From assembly GCA_040902925.1 (NCBI GenBank), contig JBBDWJ010000175.1, forward strand, positions 1 through 27,839: a stretch of 27,839 nt of DNA. The letters run 5' to 3'. The notes beneath the pieces are model-generated. The model searched no databases, had not been told where the DNA came from, and worked only from the letters and a program-made list of their open reading frames with translations. Origin of the DNA: JBBDWJ01 sp040902925 (lineage in GTDB: Bacteria; Acidobacteriota; Terriglobia; Bryobacterales; UBA6623). Position numbers and translations under genes: made by a program. Shown in pieces: positions 8,618-13,696 of the stretch (position 1 is the stretch's first letter; each line of letters opens with the position of its first letter).

Positions 8618-9235
8618 TTATCTCCCTTGGGGCACCTTTCCGCCGGCGTGGGAGCGGGCGAGCACGCCCAGCTTGGCGTGAAGCAGCGCCCGGTAGCGGT
8701 GCAAGCGCGACCGTATCGTTCCAACGGCGCATCCGGTGACGGCCGCCGCTTCCGCATAACTCATCTCGTGCAACTCGCAGAGCACCACAACCTCGCGGTA
8801 GCGTGGCGGCAGGGCAAGCACGGCCTGCCGCAGCCGCTGAGCGCGCGCGTCGCGAGTTAAGCTTTCGACCGGATCGAATGTGGTAACCAGCTCAGGCCGC
8901 AGGGTGGAATCGTCGGCGCCTTCGCCGTCATCAAGCGCAACCGAACCGGCGCGCCGCTCCAAGTGACGCAGCACCTGGTTGCGAGCGATGCCGTAGAGCC
9001 ACGAGGAAAGCCGCGCCTTGGCGGGGTCGAACTCCAGGGCTCTGTGCATCAGCACCAAGAAAACCTCCTGCGTCACTTCCTCGGCTACATCTCTGCTGCC
9101 GCTCATCTGCATCGCGAATCGATAGACGCGCCCATGATGGCGGTGGTAAAGCGCCGCAAACGCCTGTTCCTCGCCGGCCGCGCTTCGCCGCAGCAAGTCG
9201 TCGTCGGCGTCGGGAAGAGAATTTCCGTCTGACAT
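8618..9235 (-). CDS. ECF-type RNA polymerase sigma factor
   Basis: 205 residues from the ATG at 9235. Region 2 is at about 24-92: AFAALYHRHHGRVYRFA, then DVAEEVTQEVFLVL and RLSSWLYGIARN. Region 4 is at about 133-190: LPPRYREVVVLCELHEMSYAE, then the helix-turn-helix with GTIRSRLHRYR. Region 3 is missing, as expected for an ECF factor. An in-frame ATG exists at 9304. I prefer 9235 because the 23-residue extension is not conserved-looking and contains GGAACTTTCC, a good match to an ECF -35 element. The anti-sigma gene follows directly. It probably controls its own operon in response to an envelope signal. Confidence 0.92.
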   Translation of the reverse strand: MSDGNSLPDADDDLLRRSAAGEEQAFAALYHRHHGRVYRFAMQMSGSRDVAEEVTQEVFLVLMHRALEFDPAKARLSSWLYGIARNQVLRHLERRAGSVALDDGEGADDSTLRPELVTTFDPVESLTRDARAQRLRQAVLALPPRYREVVVLCELHEMSYAEAAAVTGCAVGTIRSRLHRYRALLHAKLGVLARSHAGGKVPQGR

Positions 9236-9292
9236 CGGATCTGATTCGACGCGCTGCCTGCGAGGCTCGATAGTGATTGCGCCCCAGCGGCA

Positions 9293-9302
9293 GGAAAGTT
9301 CC
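9293..9302 (-). promoter_or_regulatory. ECF-like -35 element ahead of the sigma operon
   Basis: On the minus strand the sequence is GGAACTTTCC, matching the GGAAC core recognised by many ECF sigma factors. It lies about 58-67 nt upstream of the preferred sigma start at 9235. The -10 region 16-20 bp downstream (about 9270-9282) is less clear. It suggests autoregulation but is only a motif match. Confidence 0.35.
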
Positions 9303-9305
9303 ATT

Positions 9306-9335
9306 AATCAAGAATCAAGGAATCAAGAATCAAGG
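9306..9335. repeat. Tandem 15-bp repeat made of four AATCAAG units
   Basis: AATCAAGAATCAAGG occurs at 9306-9320 and again, identically, at 9321-9335. Each copy is itself two AATCAAG heptamers plus a G. It lies in the intergenic space between the sigma operon promoter and the toxin-antitoxin genes. Confidence 0.9.
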
Positions 9336-9399
9336 AAAGCCCAATTTTCAACCTGAGTCAGCGGTCCGGTCGGCGATGGGATCTCTCCGATCCTGGGTG

Positions 9400-9430
9400 A
9401 TGCCTGCATATTTTGCTATCATGCAGGCAT
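9400..9430. promoter_or_regulatory. Inverted-repeat operator over the antitoxin start
   Basis: ATGCCTGCAT (9400-9409) and ATGCAGGCAT (9421-9430) form a perfect 10-bp inverted repeat with an 11-bp spacer. The half-site centres are 21 bp apart, two helical turns. The right arm overlaps both a -10-like TATCAT (9417-9422) and the first two bases of the antitoxin ATG (9429). This is the expected position for autorepression by the encoded ribbon-helix-helix antitoxin. Confidence 0.7.
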
Positions 9431-9680
9431 GAAGAGGAAGGCGCCAATTCAATACACCATTCGCGGTGTTCCTGGAGAAGTCGACCGTAGTCTCAGACAA
9501 AAAGCGGCTATGCGGAACCAAAGCCTCAATCAAACAATCCTCGACGAATTGACTCTAGTGACTGTGGGACGAAAACGGCGGGCCGACTTCTCCGATCTGG
9601 TTGGCCAGTGGACCTCTGATCCCGGCTTTGATGAAATCCTCGCGGCGCAACGACAGATCGATTGGGACAAATGGAAGTAA
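9429..9680 (+). CDS. FitA/VapB-like ribbon-helix-helix antitoxin
   Basis: 83 residues. The N-terminal part (about 6-45) fits an Arc/FitA ribbon-helix-helix fold: a beta strand IQYTIRGVPGEVDRSLRQKA followed by helices with NQSLNQTILDELT. This would dimerise and bind DNA. The C-terminal tail (RADFSDLVGQW, then GFDEILAAQRQIDWDKWK) is typical of the segment that blocks the PIN toxin active site. The PIN toxin gene overlaps its 3' end by ten bases. There is no Shine-Dalgarno. The ATG lies six bases after TATCAT, suggesting a leaderless transcript, and it sits inside a perfect inverted repeat that is likely its own operator. Confidence 0.87.
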   Translation: MKRKAPIQYTIRGVPGEVDRSLRQKAAMRNQSLNQTILDELTLVTVGRKRRADFSDLVGQWTSDPGFDEILAAQRQIDWDKWK

Positions 9681-10060
9681 GAGCCGCGTTGGACACCAAC
9701 CGGCTGACCGATCTATTTCAGGGTGACTCCGAGCTGGCGGAATGGTTGTCGGGATGCGAGCAAGTCTGGATTCCGCTGGTGGTTCTGGCGGAGATCAAGG
9801 CCGGCTTCTACGGTGGTGCACAACAACACCGCAACGAGATTCTGCTGCAGCGCCTGCTCTCCAAGCCAACCGTCGAAGTTCTGTTGCCAACGCGCGAAAC
9901 AGCGGAACACTACGCGAGGCTGTTTGTGCAACTCAAGCGCGCGGGTACGCCGGTGCCCGACAACGATCTTTGGATCGCAGCGCTGGCTCTCGAAAACGAC
10001 CTCGTGCTCATCACGCGAGACCGGCACTTCGAAAACATTCCGCAATTGATGCGGCGCTAA
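9671..10060 (+). CDS. vapC: VapC-family PIN-domain ribonuclease toxin
   Basis: 129 residues from the ATG at 9671, which overlaps the antitoxin stop. A TTG at 9662 is also in frame but less likely. The PIN fold shows its acidic residues in order: D8 in ALDTNRLTD, E41 in LAEIKAGF, D97 and D99 in PVPDNDLWIAA, and D117 in LITRDRHFENI. VapC toxins cleave tRNA or rRNA when the antitoxin is lost. The specific RNA target cannot be read from the sequence. The order (antitoxin first, overlapping genes) is the standard one, and the operon is probably repressed through the inverted repeat at 9400-9430. Confidence 0.9.
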   Translation: MEVRAALDTNRLTDLFQGDSELAEWLSGCEQVWIPLVVLAEIKAGFYGGAQQHRNEILLQRLLSKPTVEVLLPTRETAEHYARLFVQLKRAGTPVPDNDLWIAALALENDLVLITRDRHFENIPQLMRR

Positions 10061-10141
10061 TGCTTAACACGAGTGCCATCGCGTGATGCCGGGGCTAGCA
10101 CCTGCTACTCAAAGGATGCCGGCCGGTCGTAGAATTCCATC

Positions 10142-10354
10142 GTGAGATCAAAGCCCAACGAAGTTCGCCCCAAAGCGGTGGTGCGCGGTCAAAAAGCTGC
10201 GAAGCCATCCGTCGCAGAAACGCAGCGGCGTATTCAGGAAGGGCTTGAAGACCTTCGTCAAGGCCGTGTAGACGGCCCCTATCCCGATGCCGAAACCTTT
10301 GTGGGGGCGCTTCACGCCGATATCCGCGAGCAGCCCGAAAGGCCCAAACGCTAG
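10142..10354 (+). CDS. Small antitoxin-like hypothetical protein
   Basis: 70 residues, GTG start. After a basic N-terminal stretch, residues about 23-60 read SVAETQRRIQEGLEDLRQGR, then VDGPYPDAETFVGALHADI. This is the pattern seen at the C-terminus of small ParD/Phd-like or RHH antitoxins. No toxin gene follows: the next gene is the convergent DUF1501 gene. It may be an orphan antitoxin or an accessory to the VapBC pair 81 bp upstream. TAGAAT (10130-10135) lies exactly six bases before the GTG and there is no Shine-Dalgarno, so a leaderless mRNA is plausible. Function is not certain. Confidence 0.55.
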   Translation: MRSKPNEVRPKAVVRGQKAAKPSVAETQRRIQEGLEDLRQGRVDGPYPDAETFVGALHADIREQPERPKR

Positions 10355-10383
10355 ACTTCAAGCGACCGTCCTGGCTGCTACCG

Positions 10384-11802
10384 CTAAGCCACAATTTCCT
10401 TCATCAGGTTGCCGTGCACGTCGGTCAGGCGCATATCGCGGCCGTTGTGGCGGTAGGTGAGCTTTTCGTGGTCGAGACCGAGCAGGTGCAGGATCGTGGC
10501 GTGCAAATCGTAGGTTGACTTGCGGTTCTCGACGGCGCGGTAGCCATAGTGGTCGGTGGCGCCGACGGTGGTGCCGCCTTTCACTCCGCCCCCGGCCAGC
10601 CACACGGAAAAGCCGTCGGGATTGTGGTCGCGGCCGTCCATGCGCTGCGAAATCGGCATGCGGCCGAATTCACCGTGCCAGATGATGAGCGTCGAGTCGA
10701 ACAGCCCACGGCTCTTGAGGTCCTTCATCAGCGCTGCGATGGGCCGGTCAGTCTCGGTGGCGTGGCGCTCGTGATTGCCCTTGAGGTCCCAGTGGGCATC
10801 CCAGCTCGGCTGGAAATTGCCGCCGCCGGAATAGATCTGCACGAACCGCACGCCGCGCTCGACCAGCCGCCGCGCCATCAGCGCCTGGCGGCCGAAGTAG
10901 GATGTGACTTCTTCATCGAGGCCGTAGAGCTTGCGCGTCGCCTCTGATTCCTTGGTGATGTCGATCGCCTCGGTGGCGTGCGTTTGCATCCGGAATGCGA
11001 GCTCGTACGTGCCGATACGCGCCGAAAGCTCGGTATCGAGCGGATTCTGCTCCAGGTGCTTGCGGTTGAGATCGTCGAGCAGGCCGAGCCAACGCTGTTG
11101 GCGCTCGCGATCCATCTCTTCGGGAGGTCGCAAATCGACCACCGCATCGCCCTGCGAGCGGAACGGCGTGCCCTGATAGGCCGCCGGCATGTAGCCGTTG
11201 CCCCAGTTCGGCGCGCCGCCGATCGGCCCGCCGCGATAATCGGTGAAAACGATGAAGCCCGGCAGGTTTTCGTTCTCGGTGCCGAGACCGTAGGTAATCC
11301 AACTGCCTACGCTGGGGTGCCCGGCGAGCAACGTGCCGGTGTTCATCTGGTAGAGCGCAGGGCCGTGATCGTTGCTCGCGCTATACATCGAGCGGATGAC
11401 CGCCAGATCGTCGGCCTGTTCGGCGACGTGAGGAAAAATATCGGAAACCTCGATGCCGCTCTGGCCGTGCTTTTTGAACGCCCACGGGGAAGGCATCAGC
11501 CCGCCGGGATGTCCTTGCGAAACCTCGAAATCGCCTACACCCGTCATCGCCTCGCCCTGATGCTTGAGCAGCTCGGGCTTGGGGTCGAACGTATCCATCT
11601 GGCTGACGCCGCCGTAGCAAAAAATTGAGATGATGGCTTTCGCCTTGGCGGCGAAGTGCGGGAGTTTCGGGGCCAGCGGCGAGTCCGAAGCCACGGTGGC
11701 GGCGAGCCCCTGGCGAACCAGCAGGTCTTGAAGGGCGACGCCGGCGATGCCGCCGCCCATGCGGGTCAGGAGTTGCCGACGGGAGTAGAATCGTTGAGCC
11801 AT
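10384..11802 (-). CDS. Tat-exported DUF1501 (sulfatase-fold) protein
   Basis: 472 residues. The N-terminus MAQRFYSRRQLLTRMGGG carries a twin-arginine motif and hydrophobic region (Tat signal). The rest is a full-length DUF1501 domain, related to the alkaline phosphatase/sulfatase fold. Visible landmarks are YGGVSQMDTFDPKPEL (about 63-78), DHGPALYQMNTGTLL, IIWHGEFGRMP and DGRDHNPDGFSVWLAGGG (near 400). Metal-binding His/Asp residues look intact. The family is abundant in Planctomycetota, Verrucomicrobiota and Acidobacteriota, where the gene usually sits directly after a PSD1/DUF1549/DUF1553 gene. Such pairs are thought to act on sulfated or complex polysaccharides, but the reaction is not established. 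The PSD1 gene here is 1.9 kb away. A Shine-Dalgarno GGTGGAG precedes the ATG. Confidence 0.92.
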   Translation of the reverse strand: MAQRFYSRRQLLTRMGGGIAGVALQDLLVRQGLAATVASDSPLAPKLPHFAAKAKAIISIFCYGGVSQMDTFDPKPELLKHQGEAMTGVGDFEVSQGHPGGLMPSPWAFKKHGQSGIEVSDIFPHVAEQADDLAVIRSMYSASNDHGPALYQMNTGTLLAGHPSVGSWITYGLGTENENLPGFIVFTDYRGGPIGGAPNWGNGYMPAAYQGTPFRSQGDAVVDLRPPEEMDRERQQRWLGLLDDLNRKHLEQNPLDTELSARIGTYELAFRMQTHATEAIDITKESEATRKLYGLDEEVTSYFGRQALMARRLVERGVRFVQIYSGGGNFQPSWDAHWDLKGNHERHATETDRPIAALMKDLKSRGLFDSTLIIWHGEFGRMPISQRMDGRDHNPDGFSVWLAGGGVKGGTTVGATDHYGYRAVENRKSTYDLHATILHLLGLDHEKLTYRHNGRDMRLTDVHGNLMKEIVA

Positions 11803-11820
11803 AGAAACTCCACCTTCTCG

Positions 11821-11834
11821 CGCAAGCGCTTACA
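11821..11834. promoter_or_regulatory. LacI-type operator-like palindrome downstream of the DUF1501 promoter
   Basis: On the minus strand TGTAAGCGCTTGCG, with a perfect AAGCGCTT core and near-matching flanks. It would lie at about +7 to +20 relative to the predicted start at 11840, a classical repressor position. The minus-strand stretch beginning at AAGCGCTTGC is matched upstream of PSD1 at 20 of 24 positions. Confidence 0.5.
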
Positions 11835-11846
11835 GACCTTCAATCT

Positions 11847-11875
11847 ATTATCGGCTCTCCGCTGTGCCGTTTCAA
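11847..11875 (-). promoter_or_regulatory. Promoter of the DUF1501 gene
   Basis: On the minus strand TTGAAA (11870-11875) and GATAAT (11847-11852) are spaced by exactly 17 bp, a strong sigma70-type match. The predicted start is about 11840, giving a 37-nt leader that contains the palindrome at 11821-11834 and the Shine-Dalgarno. Confidence 0.6.
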
Positions 11876-12039
11876 CCTTTGCGGCCATCCGGGCGACCCA
11901 AGTTGAGGCCGGCGCGATCCCAACGCAATTAGTGCATTCGACGGCCATATCGCTAAGAGATCCGATTGGGGCGGAATAGAGGCGATGCAAGAATGATCTT
12001 GAGCGCTGTCGGTTTCTCGTTGGCAGTCTACCAAGGTCC

Positions 12040-12660
12040 ATGGAACCCGATCTTACGCAGGAACGCCGGCAGGCCCACGCCTATCTCGACCGCCTGCCCC
12101 CCGAGCAGCTCACCGCCGTACGCAGTTTGATCGAGACCATGCTCGATCCGGTGTCACGAGCTGTCGCCAACGCGCCCATCGAGGACGAACCGATCAGCGA
12201 AGCGGAAGAGCGAGCAGCGGCAGAAGCTGGCGAGTGGTTGAAGCACAACAAGCCCATTCCGCCCGAGGAAGTGCTCGCCGAGTTCGGCCTCACCACAAAC
12301 GACTTTCAGCGCCTGGGCCGCACGCCGCTGCCGCCCGAGTCGAACTGCCCGCACCAGTGGGGATGGCCAAGAAGGTTGCCTGGACCGACCAGGCCAAGGC
12401 TGATCTACGCGCCATCGATCAGCCAACCGCGCTACGCATCCTGCACGGTTTGGCGCGCTTCCTCGCGACGGAGGAAGGCGACATCAAACGCCTCCAAGAA
12501 TCGAGCCGCCCCAGCGTCGCTTACGCATCGGCACCTACCGCGTCCGCTTCCGCGACCACGGCGACCGCATCGAGATCCTCACCATCAAACACCGCTCCGA
12601 AGCCTACCGCTGAAGAGTTCGCGGAGCCGTCCGTATTCCGCACCCGTGGCACCTTTCTGA
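12040..12660 (+). CDS. Antitoxin-like protein, 3' end probably degraded
   Basis: Only the first ~95 residues look like a real protein: RRQAHAYLDRLPPEQLTAVRSLIE, then PIEDEPISEAEERAAAEAGEW and IPPEEVLAEFGLTTNDF. This is the usual form of the small antitoxin that precedes RelE/ParE toxins. After about residue 100 the frame stays open but turns into Pro/Arg/Ser-rich sequence that simply overlaps the toxin gene in another frame. The expected stop, near the toxin start at 12363, is missing, so the 206-residue reading probably reflects decay or a sequence error. The partner toxin is frameshifted too. Confidence applies to the N-terminal part, not to the 3' boundary. Confidence 0.5.
   Translation: MEPDLTQERRQAHAYLDRLPPEQLTAVRSLIETMLDPVSRAVANAPIEDEPISEAEERAAAEAGEWLKHNKPIPPEEVLAEFGLTTNDFQRLGRTPLPPESNCPHQWGWPRRLPGPTRPRLIYAPSISQPRYASCTVWRASSRRRKATSNASKNRAAPASLTHRHLPRPLPRPRRPHRDPHHQTPLRSLPLKSSRSRPYSAPVAPF
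12363..12613 (+). pseudogene. RelE/ParE-family toxin with a one-base frameshift
   Basis: The frame from the ATG at 12363 reads MAKKVAWTDQAKADLRAIDQ and on to GDIKRLQ (residues about 39-45), a good RelE/ParE N-terminal half. At 12498-12499 (CAA GA ATC) one base is missing. The next frame resumes family-like sequence: IEPPQRRLRIGTYRVRF, then RDHGDRIEILTIKHRSEAYR, ending at a TGA at 12611-12613. Restoring one G in a glycine codon would join the two halves into one toxin of about 83 residues. RelE/ParE toxins cleave ribosome-bound mRNA or poison gyrase. This copy should be inactive unless the gap is a sequencing or assembly error. Confidence 0.75.
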
Positions 12661-12677
12661 TACGACAAAGCCTCGCT

Positions 12678-12751
12678 GCCCGGGGTGCGCCGTCGAGCGG
12701 AGGCTCGACACTGCAAGCTGAGAGCTTGCGCCACTTTCTTGTGCCCCGGGC
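12678..12751. repeat. 74-bp nested palindromic element (possible three-way junction)
   Basis: The outer arms are GCCCGGGG (12678-12685) and CCCCGGGC (12744-12751). Inside are two perfect 7-bp hairpins: GTCGAGC/GCTCGAC (12692-12698 and 12703-12709, loop GGAG) and GCAAGCT/AGCTTGC (12713-12719 and 12723-12729, loop GAG). It is not coding. The form fits a REP-like or MITE-like dispersed element, or a structured RNA. Confidence 0.7.
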
Positions 12752-12870
12752 TAAGGAGACTCGGGCCGCTCTTCGGACCGAGACGGTTACGCGATAACCA
12801 AGAGAACCCAGAATACGAATCAGCAGATCGCTCGAAACGTCTCCCACCTGGTCATTCAGAATCGCCGTCA

Positions 12871-12897
12871 CAATTGATACAACTGATACAATTGACT
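12871..12897. repeat. Three tandem 9-bp repeats upstream of the Phd antitoxin
   Basis: CAATTGATA (12871-12879), CAACTGATA (12880-12888) and CAATTGACT (12889-12897) lie head to tail, 27-53 bp upstream of the antitoxin start. They overlap the likely -35 region. This is a probable operator array for the Phd/YefM antitoxin. Confidence 0.65.
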
Positions 12898-12910
12898 TAT
12901 CGGTTAGAAT
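12883..12910 (+). promoter_or_regulatory. Promoter of the Phd-PIN module
   Basis: CTGATA (12883-12888) and TAGAAT (12905-12910) are spaced by 16 bp. The predicted start is near 12917, leaving only about eight untranslated bases before the ATG at 12925 and no Shine-Dalgarno. The -35 lies inside the tandem repeats. Confidence 0.4.
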
Positions 12911-12924
12911 GTAGCCTATTTCGA

Positions 12925-13212
12925 ATGGTCAAGAAAGTCAACGCCCTCAAAGCTCGGCACAACCTCGGTCAACTGCTGGAGGAGGTCTATTACCGGGGCG
13001 ACCAATACGTGATCGAGCGCGCCGGCCGGCCTATGGCGGCTGTGGTCCCGCTCTGGCAACTTGACGAGTGGCAAAAACGCCGCGAGCGATTTTTTGAAGC
13101 CGTAGAGGGCGTGTGGCGGAAAAATCGAAGTGCAAGTCCGCGAACGGTAGAGCGTGAGGTCGCCGGGGCGGTCAAGAAGGTTCGTGGCGGAGCGTCGAAG
13201 AAGAAATCATGA
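12925..13212 (+). CDS. Phd/YefM-family antitoxin
   Basis: 95 residues. The N-terminus matches the Phd/YefM DNA-binding fold: VNALKARHNLGQLLEEVYYR (about 5-24), then GDQYVIERAGRPMAAVVPLW (about 25-44). The basic tail (after about 60) would wrap the toxin. I chose the ATG at 12925 because conserved sequence begins there. The upstream open frame is not protein-like. The stop overlaps the toxin ATG (ATGA at 13209-13212), so translation is coupled. Three tandem 9-bp repeats upstream are a probable autoregulatory operator. The partner is a PIN-domain protein, a common Phd combination. Confidence 0.88.
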   Translation: MVKKVNALKARHNLGQLLEEVYYRGDQYVIERAGRPMAAVVPLWQLDEWQKRRERFFEAVEGVWRKNRSASPRTVEREVAGAVKKVRGGASKKKS

Positions 13213-13640
13213 CGCGAGTGGTGCTGGACGCCAACGTCTTTGTTAGCGCCATTCTCAGCCCCAAAGGAGCGCCGGCCCGTATCCTCAGAGCTTGGCGCGA
13301 TGAGCGGTTCCAACTCGTCGTCTCGGAACCGATTGTAGCGGAGATTGCCCAAGTCCTTCGCTACCCTCGCCTCAAAAAGCGCCACGGCTGGGTGGAAAGT
13401 CAGGTCGATGAATTTGTAGCGGACCTTGCTCATCTAGCGATACTGATCTATCCCGAGAAGCCGTTCGCCGTCGTGGTCGAAGATCCTTCGGACAACCGTT
13501 ATTTGGAGTGCGCCGTGGCCGGCGCGGCGGAATATCTCGTGAGCGGCGACCAGCACCTGCTTGAACTCAAGAGCCTTGATGACGTTACGATCTTGAGTCC
13601 GGCGGCATTCGTGCGGAGCCCTGTGTTTGGTTCCGTATAG
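13209..13640 (+). CDS. PIN-domain toxin (COG1569-like)
   Basis: 143 residues. The PIN acidic set is visible: D7 in VVLDANVFVSAI, E45 in EPIVAEIAQVL, D92 and D95 in VEDPSDNRYLECAV, and D114 in LVSGDQHLL. The pattern VLDANVFVSAILSPKG, then SGDQHLLEL, is typical of the COG1569 group of putative toxin components, which are predicted endoribonucleases. It overlaps the Phd-type antitoxin by four bases. The target RNA is unknown. The module sits on the opposite strand between two genes that are normally neighbours (PSD1 and DUF1501), so it probably arrived as part of an insertion. Confidence 0.88.
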   Translation: MTRVVLDANVFVSAILSPKGAPARILRAWRDERFQLVVSEPIVAEIAQVLRYPRLKKRHGWVESQVDEFVADLAHLAILIYPEKPFAVVVEDPSDNRYLECAVAGAAEYLVSGDQHLLELKSLDDVTILSPAAFVRSPVFGSV

Positions 13641-13696
13641 CCGGCATAAGCAGAGGCCTTGACACTTCGGGCGGGCGCCTCGCCAGTTGCGGAAGC

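Larger units (their letters stand above)
12614..12924. other. 311-bp gap between the two toxin-antitoxin modules
   Basis: It holds the nested palindromic element at 12678-12751, a small GGTTA/TAACC hairpin near 12784-12798, the triple 9-bp repeat at 12871-12897 and a promoter for the Phd-type antitoxin. No gene is supported. An open frame runs through it in phase with the antitoxin at 12925 but has no start signal or protein-like composition. Confidence 0.5.

Noticed and set aside
9235..9304. Longer sigma factor start at 9304
   Set aside because: The extension contains the likely promoter and is not similar to ECF N-termini.
10978..11628. Long plus-strand frame antisense to the DUF1501 gene, and similar long antisense frames over guaB, PSD1 and deoA
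   Set aside because: These are shadows produced by GC-rich codon use of the real genes. They have no start signals and no recognisable domains.
12614..12797. Frame continuing past the broken RelE toxin to 12797
   Set aside because: It is the shifted frame after the deletion and reads through intergenic sequence and the palindromic element.
12685..12924. 80-residue N-terminal extension of the Phd-type antitoxin
   Set aside because: It would run through the palindromic element and the tandem repeats, and lacks family similarity.
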